A DNA stretch of 64,000 nt from Protula sp. h YS-2021 (GCA_949752745.1 OX457026.1:23377308-23441307), one strand, 5' to 3'; shown: positions 36,297 to 48,163, counted from the stretch's first letter. Notes: generated from the letters alone by a model not told the origin. Made by a program: numbers and translations.

Positions 36297-37330
36297 GGAT
36301 CGCCTAAAAAATTAATTTTTCATGGGGGGCCTAAATGGAGAAGAATCGTACAAAATTGGAAAGGAATTCAATAAAAATTGTCGGAGAAGAAGCGTTTTCC
36401 AAATTAAACGCCAATAAATTAAAAAATACCCCTCATATCGCCAATTTTTGCCGGATCGCCAAAATGAGGAATTTTTCAAAAGAGAAATACCTGGAGAATA
36501 ATCGCACAAAATTTGAAGAAAATCTGATCGAAATTGTGTGAAAAAAAAGCATTTTGAAAATTGGTGACCATAAAATCACAAATGTCTCCTATTTGGCCAA
36601 TTTTCGGCGGATCGCCAAAAAGAGTAAATATTCACGACAGGCCTAGCTAGAGAACAATCGTACAATATTGGAAAGGAATCCGATCAAAATTGTGGGAGAA
36701 GAATCATTTTCAAAATTAGATACCAAAAAATTAAAAAATGTCCCACATTTGGCCAATTTTTAGCAGATCGCCAAAATGAGTAATTTTTCAAAAGAGGCCT
36801 ACCTAGGGAATATTCGTGCAAAATTTGAAGAAAATTTGATCAAAATTGTGGGAGAAGAAGCATTTTGAAAATTGGCAACCACGAAATTACAAATGTCCCC
36901 TATTTGACGAATTTTTGGCGGATCGCCAAAAACAGTAATTTTTCAAGAGAGGTCTAACTAGAGAACAACTATCCAAAATTGGAAAAGAATCAGATCAAAA
37001 TTGTGGGAGAAGAAGCAATTATAAAATTAGATACCAAAAAATTAAAAAATGTCCCCCATTTGGCCAATTTTTGGCGGATCGCCAAAATGAGTAATTTTTG
37101 AAAAGAGCCCTTCCCAGGGAATATTTGTGCAAAATATGAAAAAAATCTGATCAAAATTGTGGGAGAAGAAGCATTTTGAAAATTGGCAACCGAAAACTTT
37201 CAAATGTCCCTCATTTGGCCAATTTTTGGCGGATCGCCAAAAAAATAATTTTTAAAGAGAGGCCTACCTAGAGAACATTCGTGTAAAATTTGAGAGGAAT
37301 CTAATCAAAACTGAAGGAGAAAAAACATTT
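36297..37330. repeat. 156-bp tandem array with alternating A/B types
   Basis: GGATCGCC anchors lie at 36297, 36452, 36609, 36765, 36920, 37076 and 37231 (155-157 bp apart). Units alternate between type A (TTAGATACCAAAAAATTAAA) and type B (GAAAATTGGCAACC ... ATTACAAATG), giving a 311-bp two-unit higher-order repeat present three times. Confidence 0.9.
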
Positions 37331-37426
37331 TAAGTAAAAGTTTACACACGTACATACGTACATACAGACGACGGATACCCCTCTATTGATAGGACAAGAA
37401 CAGCCCGACATAGTCGGCTGGTCTAA

Positions 37427-38024
37427 AAAGTCATAGCCAGGTAGGCAGTAACGCCTGGTACCTTCACGTAAAATTTCAAGACAGATTGCCTTCCTGGAAA
37501 TGCTTAAGACGCTACGAAAAAAAAGGTTTTTCACCAATATTTTCGACAATTTTTGGCGAATCGCCAAAAAAGTTACAGCCAGGTAGGTGGTAACTCTTGC
37601 TACCTTCACTTTAAATTCAAACACGGGAAGACTATTTTTTAGCAGTTAGTTAAGATTTTACTGAAAATTTTCGCCAGCTGGCCAATCACCAAGATTAAGA
37701 TTTTACTGGAAAATTTAGCCCGTTGGTCAATCACCAAAAAAAAGTAATAGCTAGGTAGTAGTAAAGCCTGCTAACTTCACTTAAAATTTCAAAACAGTAA
37801 GACTAATTTCCCACAAGGAAAAGATCTGGTTTTTCGCTAATATATATTTTCGCCAATTTTTGGCGAATTGCCAAGAAAGCAATAGCCAGGTGGAAACTTA
37901 TATGCGCCCTACCTTCCAGCAAAATTTCAAGACATTTAGGCTAAAATCCTGGGAGAATATACGATTTTTCAACTTAAAAGCGTTTATTCGCACATACTTT
38001 CAACAACTGTTATATTCCTGCTTC
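37427..38024. repeat. degenerate ~145-180-bp tandem array (right part)
   Basis: Continuation of the array at 34017-35476: GCCAGGTAGG, GGTACCTTCACGTAAAATTT, TTTTTCACCAATATTTTCG and similar phrases recur, ending in the A-rich subterminal region. Confidence 0.75.
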
Positions 38025-38167
38025 TAAAAAAAAACGTTGGGGCTAAAAAAAAAAGAACAATAAAGTACGCTTGTGGAAAAAAGGTACGTTTTGAGGCAAA
38101 AAAAAGAACGATGCGAAAATAAAGACTAAATCTTTAAAAAAAGTACGATCCGGCAAGCCTGCATTAC

Positions 38168-38752
38168 AATACTTACATATGTGCCATAATCATGTTTACA
38201 GCAACTTCTATTAACTATTCAAAAGCGCATTACAATGGCCTATGAAAACCATTACTTCGAATTTGAAGTGATGCATCAAATAGGGTGTGTTTGAACTGAA
38301 TGGATTAGTCAAGTTCAATATATTTTTACTGATGTGAACTGATCCGTATTTTTGAAGTATTTTAGATAACATATGAATAATTCTACATACGTTTGCCAGA
38401 TTTGTTGCCTGAGTTAATCTGCTGCATTTTGCTATTGTTTTAGGCACATACGAGTAAATGTACACAAAAGATGCAGATCTTTGATAAAAATTAAGCTTCT
38501 CAGCTTCTACGATCAGCGATTCACCTTGACACCTGTGGGTAGGACCCTACTCAAATTTTAAATGCTCTTGTCAATTTGATCTGTACGATAGTAGAATCGT
38601 AAAAATCTGTAATAACAACTCAATGAATTCTTTAATAAAATATCTTTAAAAATCACGGATGCGAGATGTCCACTTTCGGTATTTGCATTCGAGATTTTCA
38701 GATGCGAGTTGCCAGAATTTCATTTTAATGGATCAGTCATATTCAGTATGTT
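38168..38752. other. no recognised features
   Basis: AT-rich sequence right of the composite element; nothing supported. Confidence 0.45.
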
Positions 38753-39091
38753 TTGATGGAAGTTGACTCCTCATACATGGACTCGTCAGATGTTAACTCG
38801 TCAGATGTGGACTTGAGATGTCAGATTGCGAAGTGGCCCGATACGAGGTGCCTGGTATGCTTGACTTGTGATTCCCCAGCACTGGGCCTACTAATACGAA
38901 CTGCAGCTAATTTCACAGACTGGCCAGAAGGAACTGAAACAGCTCGGCGGACTGGCAAATGCGAGATCAGACCCATCTGTCTGGCAAGCACGAAATACTG
39001 TGGAGTTTTCTGCGATGGTAGGTCTTTATACCACCCCTTTGCTCTGCCTCCCCATAACCAAGCCCCAGACTCTGCGCACAAGTCGCTTTAA
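38753..39091. other. overlapping open frames on both strands, unassigned
   Basis: Plus frame of 112 codons (MMEVDSSYMDSSDVNSSDVD ...) and minus frame of 86 codons at 38821-39081 (QYFVLARQMGLISHLPVRRA ...). GC rises here. The minus frame has an acceptor-like ACCATCGCAG; the plus frame has GATG|GTAGGT. Neither matches a family I know. The plus start contains a short GTCAGATGT repeat. Confidence 0.2.
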
Positions 39092-39215
39092 TTCACTTTC
39101 AGCATAAATACAGCTAAGTATGATTTACAGACAGACGGGAAAGCAGACAGTCACGTCCCATGAAACAAAAGATAATTGAAACTTATTTTCTTCCATTGTT
39201 TTTTTAATTCCTTTG
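39092..39215. other. spacer
   Basis: Nothing recognised. Confidence 0.4.
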
Positions 39216-39328
39216 AGACCAACTGATTTTAGCTATAGACCACCAATCTGACCCAAATAGACCACTGATTTGACCTGCAGACCAAGAATTTGAAACAAGA
39301 TGACCACTGACTTGACCTGTAGACCGAA
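39216..39328. repeat. decayed ~25-bp tandem repeat
   Basis: AGACCACTGATTTGACCTGC-like units recur about four to five times with substitutions. Confidence 0.6.
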
Positions 39329-40691
39329 GCTACATACCCATAATTGTCTCTTCTTGACATCTGAACTAAACATTGAAAAGCGACTTTTGAGTAATGGCCA
39401 ATTAGCGCTCAGAATTGTAATAAGTTAAAGTCTCGTGGTGAACTGAAGCCTCAGCAAATTGACGAAGAAAATGAGACTGACCTGAGAATGCAAGCCAGAG
39501 TCTTTCAAGTAAATAACCTTTTTTCGTGACAAAATTGTCTATACTACTGTGTGGTATTATGTTATTATTAATTTTATTGTGACATTAATAGCGTGCTTGC
39601 AGGCGTCACGTGACTTTCTGGGATACATGTCGAAGTGGTTAAGAGTTCGTAATGTAATCACCAGATGGCAGAAATGTATGTTAGAGGTAAACACTTTCTA
39701 TAGAAAGTTAAAAAAAAAAAAAATGCCTGAAATTTTCAGGCAATTCGTGAATTGACTAAAATTTTCAGGCAGTTCCTGAATTGCCTGAAATACGGGACCA
39801 GTCAGTTCACGAGTTGTCTGAAACATGTTTTGTAAGAGATGTTGAACAAGTAAAAAAAAAAAAAACACTTTCTATAGATGGCAAGTTGCAGGATGATGCA
39901 GGATTCGGGTATATTTTTACCCGAAAGACATTATCTTTCGGGCATTCAAATAAAGAAAATAATTTTAGTACTCGGAAGAGGGGCCTTAAGTAGTAAGAAT
40001 TTATAATCATCATTGACCATTTAAATTTATTCTTCAAAATGTGAGGTCACAAAGCAAACGATGACGTAACATTGGTGGTTCCGGGCTAACAATAACTTTG
40101 CTCTCCTCAAACTGCCATATACCACGCATATGCAAGGATATTTTTTTGTAAATTACTACCATGGCCACTTAAAACAACCTAAATCAAACGATGACATCCT
40201 TAACAACTGTAGCAGGCAAAAGTAGCATGAAGTCCTGAAATTGTTTTCACGATTCACTTGCGAGAAAACGCTTGAATTCGCTCGACTTCCGGCTAGTCCC
40301 CACGACACATCGGGAAGCCGAGTGCTGGCCGGATTCCAACCAAGGATTTTGTTTGAACTCGTCAGTAATAAATCAACATTCCCTTGGGATCCAACAAATA
40401 GTCTGTGCCCAAATTGCAGTCTTCTACCAGTGTTCTAATGCTTGTTTTTTATTTTTTTTTATTTTTGTGACACCCTCTAAAAATGAAGTTGTTTAAGGGA
40501 AGATATAGCCAATTTTTCTTTTAACGCCAGTTATTATTAATCACGTAAATAAATATTACTGCTCGTTTCGCGTGTCTTATTTGCGGGTTTATTGCACTTA
40601 CACTTGCACACACTACCTCTTAAATAATTACCACTATTTATATAGCTTCGACTGGCGGTAAATCAATTCCTATGGAGGTCATTACTCCCTT
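39329..40691. other. non-coding with palindrome clusters
   Basis: A cluster of overlapping palindromes around GCCTGAAATTTTCAGGC and CAATTCGTGAATTG lies at 39722-39800. Two hairpins sharing bases lie at 39906-39942. A 65-codon plus frame at 40241 is unassigned. Confidence 0.5.
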
Positions 40692-41224
40692 GTGTGTGTA
40701 TGTGTGTGTGTGTGGAGGGGGGTGTAACTTTACTACCTGTGTGTGTGTGGGTTAGGGGGGGGGGTAACATTACCACCTGTTTAAGTGTGTCTGTGTGGGC
40801 AAGGGGGAAGCAACGTCGCTCCCTGTGTAAGTGTGTGTGTGTCCGTGTGTGTGTGGAGGGGGGTGTAATTACTAGCTGTGTGTGTGTGTGGGGGGGGGGG
40901 TGAAACACTGCTCCCTGTGTAAGTGTGTTTTGGGGAGGTGGGGGGGTGACATTATTCACTGTAAGTGTGTGTGTGTCCGTGTGTGTGTGGAGGGGGGTGT
41001 AATTACTAGCTGTGTGTGTGTGTGGGGGGGTGTAACACTGCTCCCTGGGTAAGTGTGTGTGTGTGGCGGGGGGGGGGGGCGAGGTGACATCATTCACTGT
41101 GGAAGTGTGTGTGTGTTGAGTGGGGGGGGGGGGCATTCCCCCTGTAAGTGTGTGTGTGTGTGTGGGTCGGGGTGGGGGTAACACTGCTCCCTGTGTCAGT
41201 GTGTGTGTGGGGGGGGGGGGGCAA
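40692..41224. repeat. GT/G-rich minisatellite
   Basis: Units of roughly 50-120 bp alternate (GT)n, G-runs of 6-13 and linkers such as GTAATTACTAGCTGTG and AACACTGCTCCCTGTGTAAG. G-runs of at least 10 lie at about 40890, 41068, 41122 and 41209. His/Thr/Pro-rich minus frames are artefacts. Confidence 0.92.
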
Positions 41225-42444
41225 CAGGCACTCGATAACAACAATGGGTATTCGATTACTGAAACCTCGTTTAAACACAAGCCAAAATTTCGAGATATCT
41301 CGTAAGCGTGTGAATTGCTAAACGTTCGAGTGAAACTGAATTTTTGGTCAATTCAACTAATTCGATGTTCGGTAAATCTGAACCTTTTCGACCTCGAACA
41401 TTTTAAATTAATCGTGATTGACTGAATGTGATATCCGAAAAAATAAGACCCATATTAAATTGCACACCGCATAAATTCACGTTAAGTGTTCCGTTTTCAC
41501 AGATCAGTTCATTCAGAAAGTCCACCTAATGGGCCAGCCATTAAGAACGCACGCACGGAAGGAGGGGGGTGGGGGGGGGGGGGGTTGGGTGGCGGATGGA
41601 AGTGGAGTCGGTATCTGTGCGTGCATTTAACGTTAACAGTCAGTGGGTTACGACACAATCTTTACGGGGAAGGGGAAAGCCCCCATATTTTCTTTTTCGT
41701 GCGTTCTCTATGGAAGGCCCTTAATTCAGATTCCAGTGAGCTGTTGGTGCCTGGTCAATTTCGGCTGCCGCCTTGTCGCCAGATGTCGCCACGCTTACTG
41801 TGTTGATTATAAATCTGTGATCTGATGATAACAATACGAACAAACGAGATCATCTATTTGGTTTAGTCACATCCATCGAGCAGCGCAGTCCTTATATTTT
41901 CATTAGGCGGTGTGTCATTGCTATCTTACAACAGACAAAAATGAGACATCTTCAAACAGCAAATCACGACATCTATCCAAACTCAACGCCACGGTGTCTG
42001 TATTTACATTACATGTATTCTGTTTTTGGGACAACGATCCGTTGACTTGACAATTTGCTCAAACAACAAATCGTCCTCCATTCTCAAGTTTCTGACATTT
42101 AATTTAAAAAATTTCCCTACTCCCCAGCATGTTTTTAGAATGTTAATTTATTTACAGAAACAAATAACAGGCTAATAATATTTTATATTTGCTGCGGATT
42201 CAATTATTACAATCATTTAAACCGGCCTAAGCCATCGAAATCCCGATATTTTCCGGAATCACGTAGGATGTAGTGTTATTTTAACAGGATACGGGAGGCC
42301 ACATGGCACTGAACTTGCATTTTAAGTGTTGGATTTTGGAATTCCTAACACACAAGGTTTTGTTCCGCATGCAAAGAATCACGGTTTTGTTCTGGGAGGA
42401 TAGTTGGAACCTCTGTGATGGGCTGTTTCCCCATCCTTCTCCAG
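41225..42444. other. no firm gene; poly-G run
   Basis: Poly-G of 14 at 41571-41584. A plus frame at 41486-41806 runs through it and is unassigned. Confidence 0.4.
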
Positions 42445-42478
42445 CTCATGGATTTGTAGTGGACAGCAGGAAGAACGA
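42445..42478 (+). CDS. candidate micro-exon
   Basis: A strong pyrimidine-rich acceptor (GTTTCCCCATCCTTCTCCAG) and a good donor (CGA|GTAAGG) bracket 34 nt. Open frames read HGFVVDSRKN or SWICSGQQEER. With so little sequence the product cannot be judged; chance pairing is possible. Confidence 0.25.
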
Positions 42479-44882
42479 GTAAGGTCAAGGACTCTATGTT
42501 TGATTAAACTCCTCGCTGTGCCATCGTATCAATCGAATTGATGAATGATTAATAAGTAAGAAGTGATATTTGCAATCTGTCTAAGCTTGATGAATTGTCC
42601 AGCGAGCTTGATCCAGCGAGGCTCGATTCACAAAAACATAATCCACTCGGCAAGGGACACGAGCGTAGCTACGAGCTATTACGCAGCGCCGCCTCTAATT
42701 GAATGAGTTGATAAAGAGGAATGGCCTGTTCGATTTGCCGCGAAGGCTTTGTGCCCTAACAGTGACTTTGTAATAACGGAGTTCAACTGTTAGGGGCATC
42801 CCCTACTTGACTGGTTGTGAAATACAATAAGTGAATCGGTGTGACGTCACAAAGGGCTAAGGTTCAGCCCCAAGGGCGCTAACTCCATTCATTAAACAAG
42901 TGTTCGTCGATTCGGAGACAAGTTTAACATTTACGAGTATTTTTAAGTTGGGAATAAAATATGAATACTCAAAACTAGTTTGGAACATGGACAAGCGCAT
43001 GCGCAAAACTGACACATACCGGTAATCAGATTTGTTGCAAAAACTGTAAACAGACATCAGAAAAGAAAAAAGAAAAAAAAACATTTGATTGCATTAGATT
43101 GCTTTTGAAATCTTCAGAATCAACAGTGGTGTCTCGAAAGGTGTTAAAAACTTTTCCGAATTGCTTACGAGTGGCGCTGCTTCTCAGAAACAGTGTTAGC
43201 GGTAGCTGTAATTTTGTTTAAGAACAGAATCTTTAAGGAAATAAAGCAGGTTACGCATTAAGCAGGGTCGACGCGCCCCAATATTTTAACAGCGTTTCTG
43301 GGGTTTATTCCACAAAACAGACATTTTTGTCCAATGCATTGTGCCCCAGAGGTTAAAGTAAACTGACTCGTAACTTGTCGACCTGCTTTTTTTTTTCAAT
43401 AAAGGCGCCATGCTAAAGATGTGAAGTAATACAGCTCGTCATTGTTTTGCTACGGTATTCCCAATTTCATTTGCTCAATCCCCAGTGTCAATGCGTCTCC
43501 AGAGCGTCACCACTGGCGATCATTGTGTACATATCATTTATCTCTGTTCTTGACAAAAACATATAGCAAACGACATATTTGGTGAAACTAACATACAATA
43601 CATACGGCATACTGATTGTGTTAAAATTCAGCCAAACTGATACTAATTATTAGACTTATTAATAATACAGCCCACTGATGCAAGAACATCTCGAGCTAAA
43701 CAACTCCTACCAGCGCTGTTTATTTATTTTTTTTTGTCTTACCTTACACCGAAGGACTTACAACGATCAATTCAATTTTGCTACAGTGTATTTGTTACGA
43801 TTAACCGACTAATATCTAATGACTCCCACCACTAATACTCCTACTGGACAAGGGAAAAATAACAGCATTCTTTCGGATAACATATTTGTGTTTTGCCGCA
43901 CAAACACTCATTTATAAAGTATCTCCGGTGTGGACCTAAAAACACCATACAAATGATGTCATCCAAGGTCTCACATAAAAACCCCCACAATAAGAATAGA
44001 GTGAAAGCGAGGCTTTCCCACTGGCGTGACGCACCTCGTGTGTACAGACAATAAACAGTGTCATTGTACGCCTGATGACGCTTAGGTGCTGGTGTGTGGG
44101 ACACACTCCTGGCCGTAAACAAGTTCCCAAGTTTGTTCCATCACACAGGAGGACTGATTTCCGCAGCTGCACAGTGAATAAACAGTATATAAGTTGTTTG
44201 TCCCAGGGACCCACCGATGGGGACAAAACACTGGGCAGGAAGTAATTCTCGCTTGATGGGGTATTCAATGACATCTAAATACAGTACAAGTGAGTACAGA
44301 AGCATCTACGACACTATCCAATAAGCATTCCTAATTAATTGAGCTCGGAGCGAATCCGATGATCTGTGGCCAAACTCATTAAAGCGAAATTGCTGCAAGG
44401 ACGAACCTACAAACATATTTACTTGAGGAAAATAAGAGACATACTAAATCTCCCAACATTAATGCAGCTTTGTCCAACATTAAACATAACATAATTTGCG
44501 ATGAAACTAACGATTACTTTCCATTTAAAGCAAAGAGGGCCGTTTGGTACGTTTCTCTGCTGGTGCACTAAGTTAAAGCATTTTTTTTTTTAAATTTTAG
44601 AACGCCTGCATAACTCTGAAATATAACCAACGTTTTAACCATTTCTACAGCCTGTGATACACTTAAAAGAAAACACATAAAACATGGCAATGACGCTTTG
44701 TTAATACTTGTTTCGCTCCAGCCAAATCGGTCATTCGAGTGGTGGCCCTGCCATTTAGTCCACCCTCTTTATTTGGTCAGTGAATTTTTTTTTTGGCACA
44801 AAACAAGGCTATTGGACTATAGCGGCCCCTCCAATGTTAAAAACCTTTAACGGCATTTTTAGCCAAACAAATGTAACATATG
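42479..44882. other. no firm gene; one CRE octamer
   Basis: TGACGTCA lies at 42842-42849. A short plus frame around 42568-42702 (NLSKLDELSSELDPARLDSQ) and two overlapping minus frames at 43841-44274 look mildly protein-like but lack splice or family support. Confidence 0.25.
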
Positions 44883-46029
44883 TACAGATACGCTTGCGAC
44901 AAACGCATAAATATGTTGGAATAAAACGCAAAAAGTTAAATTTTTTTATTGCCGCGATCCAATAATTTACAGGACTGAGCATGCAATATGTTGCGATTTA
45001 TTTTATACTGATGATAAGATTACACCTTGAGCAAACACTCACGCAAGCGATTTAATCCCCTTGCGCATTCACTCCAATTGTATGTACTCTATGTAAACAA
45101 GTCAATGTTTCAGCTGTAAGTGTGGACGTGTAAAATGCTGTATTTGTGTTTAAAATGTGTTTACATGTACATCTTTTCGGGCGATATGAAATAAAATTAA
45201 AACTGGAATTCCAGTGTTAACTAATATTAAAGAAAAAGCTTTTAATTTGAATTTTTATTCCTTTCTTTCTCATCTGTTTTTATTTGCCATATTTAAGTGA
45301 AAAGCAAATAAATTAACATGAATAATGTCTTTCGTTAAAAAAAAAAAACACATCAAAAAGCGTAAAAAGACAACTTTGAAGTTAAGCAGAACGCAAGAAA
45401 TTTCAACCAGAGATCGCTTCATTCACACAATATATATTCCGGAAAGTACTTTTTAATCTCGTCATCCGATGGTGTACTTGGAACGATGATGCGTTATTTT
45501 TGCGTTATGATGAATTATTTTACATAAACCGTTTGCTGTTTTGTACTGTCTGCATTGTTTTCGTTTTTTTCGGTGTGTTCGGTGCCATTGCACTCCCAAC
45601 CCGACGGGATCATGCGCCTACACCCCTCTACACCCCTTTTAAATTAATATTTTACAACCTCCCAAAAATAAAAGGTGCAATCCTCAGTCCGGAAAATAAA
45701 TGGCCATGCAAAACAAACATGTAATATTCAAACACTGCTAGCATCATGCCATCCCACACAATACTTCCTGTATGCAAACACAATACGCATTACTGGGGAT
45801 TAGTTGATGCGATAGCGACAATACACAATGCAAAACGTCAAAAGATAATGTGCTGCATAACACTCAGGCAATTTACAATGTATGTAAATTTGTTGCGATT
45901 TATTGCGGTCTGCCAAATGCATTTTGCGACACGCAGAACGCGTTTTGTTTAATTTTTCTGCAACAAAATGCATTTCTTTTTTAAAATTTATTACGACTTA
46001 TTTTTGCGTTTGTCGCAAGCGTATCTGTA
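44883..46029. mobile_element. 1.15-kb element with 25-bp perfect TIRs
   Basis: The 25-bp sequence at 44883-44907 (TACAGATACGC, TTGCGACAAACGCA) is repeated exactly, inverted, at 46005-46029, and similarity extends inward imperfectly. TA at both outermost ends is compatible with a TA target duplication (TA|CAGATACGC ... GCGTATCTG|TA). The interior is rich in TTGCG/TGCGTT motifs and has no transposase. Non-autonomous; Tc1/mariner-type TA targeting is a guess. Confidence 0.72.
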
Positions 46030-47289
46030 TAACATATAAAGTGTGATGTTTACGAGATATTGTTCAGGCTCAATGCACAGGGCGTCAATTCTGATCCAGC
46101 AAAAATGACTTAAATCTGTCTGTGTGATTGTGTAAAAGATGTTGCAAGAGTGTTCACAGTACCGCGTCGAACATCCTCCATATATATCAATCACTGAAGT
46201 AGGAGGGAGGGTTCTCCTTCTGTTACTCTCTGTTCTCAACAGGCTTTCGCACAGTATTCCAACTCACTGGGGGATAATGTAGTTTTATAAAGATTCTAAT
46301 ACGTAACTTCAAAGCACACATCATATTCGGTTACTGTCAATGTCCTGATGAAACCATCTAAACAAAGTCATGATTGCATTGTTCCTCACGCAATACAGTG
46401 TCATGTTTCTTTCTTTCCCAACATTTCAATTTTATAGATGGAGGATACAATGTCTTGTTCGGAAATTAATTAAGTCAAGTCAAAGACATAGGAAACGCTA
46501 TCAAGCCATTACAGCAGCCCACGCATTTTAGACAAGATCTTAATTTGAACTAGACTGACTTACAAATTAATGCAATATCGTCATTCCGGCTAAAGCTTAA
46601 CATTCCACCCTTCAGCTGCAATGGAAAAGATTGTAAAAGACTGCAGATGCAAAAGATTGTCTCATTGTACATCTTAGTTGGGTCTATACAACATTAAACA
46701 TAGTAAATTTGAAGGAAGAAAAATTTATTGTGAGATTGATACAACAGATGTAGAACCACAACACCTCATGTTCAGAAGAATTAATAGCAGGATAATTTGA
46801 TGCTGCGTAACAGAAGCTGGTGGCCTTTTAATGTTGCACATATGTCATTCTATAAGCCATCAATAAGTCTTCTATATTTCAGATGCACTAACAACTCCAA
46901 ATCTTTTAGGAAATCCTTTGTATATTTTTATGCAGTCTATATCATTTACATTACTACAGTGTACAATTAATATCAGTTCACCCTTCCATAGCGATGCTGT
47001 TTGTTGTTTAACGTCCGGTTGAAATATTATGATGGCACGCACTAACTTAAGGAATAAGTCCCGATAAAGAAGGAAACATAAAGAAATAAAAAAAAACAGC
47101 TCGCATGAACAAAATTACGATTTGTCACCTCCTACGGCATGCACAGAATTGACAGCAGTTGATCTATTCATAAGATTCCCCCAACCTGCAGGAGGAGGCG
47201 ATACTGTAGTTAATTAAACCTGCTGATCATCTCTCTTTATCCTGTCAATAGCGATCTTGTTAAGGTTGTTCGTACACAACCCTCGCAAT
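46030..47289. other. no recognised features
   Basis: AT-rich sequence; nothing supported. Confidence 0.45.
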
Positions 47290-47291
47290 TA

Positions 47292-48161
47292 TGGAATGCC
47301 ATTTTCACCTTCACAATGGAATGCCATTATTAGGGAATTATTGATATCAAGAATAAATTTTTGATTTAAAAAAAATGATTTTTTTGATATCAAGAATTGA
47401 TTTTTGCTATCTGTAATTGCATTTTTGATATCTCTAAATGTATTCTTGATCTCAAAAAATAATTTTTGCCATCAATAAATATTTAGAGATATCAAGAAAT
47501 ATTTATTGATATCAAAAATGATTCAATGATATCTAAAATTGATTTTTTTAGATCAAAAATTAAATTCTTCATAGCAAACATGAAATATTTGAGAGCAAAA
47601 TCTCAATTTTGAGCTCAATAATTCATTTTCCTTTTATTGATATCAAAAATTTATTTCAGATATCAATATTGCAGAATGATACTTTTTAAAATTGTATTTT
47701 GAAATCTGCAAATGATTTTTTATCTAGAAAAATTGATTTTTGATACCAAAATATCAGTCTAGTTTCTTAAATAAAAAATTCAGAAACGCACGTCTGTAAA
47801 TAAATTATGGCTGGTTCTTGTATACAGAATCTTCCTTTTAATTTTTACTGCACAAAAAGAAGCAATTCTTGAGATCAAAAATTGTGTTGCTATTATTGAT
47901 CTCAATAATTCAAGTTTTCATTTCCGAAATTTATTGACGATTCGTTATATTTTATGTAAATGCGTGTCTCGCTTATGATTTTTTAAGTTTGTAAAATTGA
48001 TTTTTTGATCTCAAAAATAAATTTTTGCCATCTAAAATTCAATTATTGATATAATATATAAATTGAAAAATATAAATTATTGAGATCTACACTGATTTTT
48101 TGATATCTTGAATTATATTTTGATCTAAAAAATAAGCATTAAATGTTAAAACGGCATTCCA
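47292..48161. mobile_element. 870-bp AT-rich element built of GATATC palindromes
   Basis: TGGAATGCC at 47292-47300 (then ATTTT) is inverted at 48153-48161 (preceded by AAAAC), with TA on each outer side. The interior is a dense run of short palindromic phrases such as TTGATATCAAGAA and TTTTTGATATC. A second, partial end (ATGGAATGCCATTA) lies at about 47317. Foldback/MITE-like, no coding capacity. Confidence 0.65.
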
Positions 48162-48163
48162 TA

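Larger units (their letters stand above)
35477..37426 (+). mobile_element. nested hairpin-ended element B
   Basis: Starts CAAG plus AATGTCC-AG-GGACATT (35481-35496) and ends CAGC(C)CGAC-ATA-GTCGGCTG (37401-37420) then GTCTAA, so CTAA at 37423-37426. On its left the outer array stops at CACCAAAA, and on its right it resumes with AAAAGTCATAGCCAGG, restoring the array's normal order; the element therefore appears inserted into the array. It carries a second 5' hairpin motif (35571-35586), a 51-bp array and a 156-bp array. An ACGT/ACAT tract (37347-37370) precedes the terminal hairpin. Confidence 0.6.
33116..38161. mobile_element. 5.05-kb TIR-bounded composite element
   Basis: CAGGCTTGCCGGA at 33116-33128 and its exact reverse complement at 38149-38161 form 13-bp terminal inverted repeats. 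The flanks are the direct repeat CATTAC (33110-33115 and 38162-38167), as expected of a target-site duplication. Both subterminal regions (33134-33240, 38025-38148) carry about six A-run motifs of the type AAAAAAAG(T/A)ACG in the same orientation, resembling transposase-binding arrays. The interior is non-coding: degenerate tandem repeats plus nested hairpin-ended elements. CAGG ends recall hAT-like DNA transposons, but the 6-bp duplication fits better with other superfamilies; no transposase is present. Confidence 0.7.

Noticed and set aside
39906..39942. Bacterial-style attenuator from two mutually exclusive hairpins
   Set aside because: No bacterial gene context; retained only as a structural curiosity.
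40663..41280. 205-codon His/Thr/Pro-rich minus frame
   Set aside because: Translation of the GT/G-rich array; several frames give similar low-complexity peptides.
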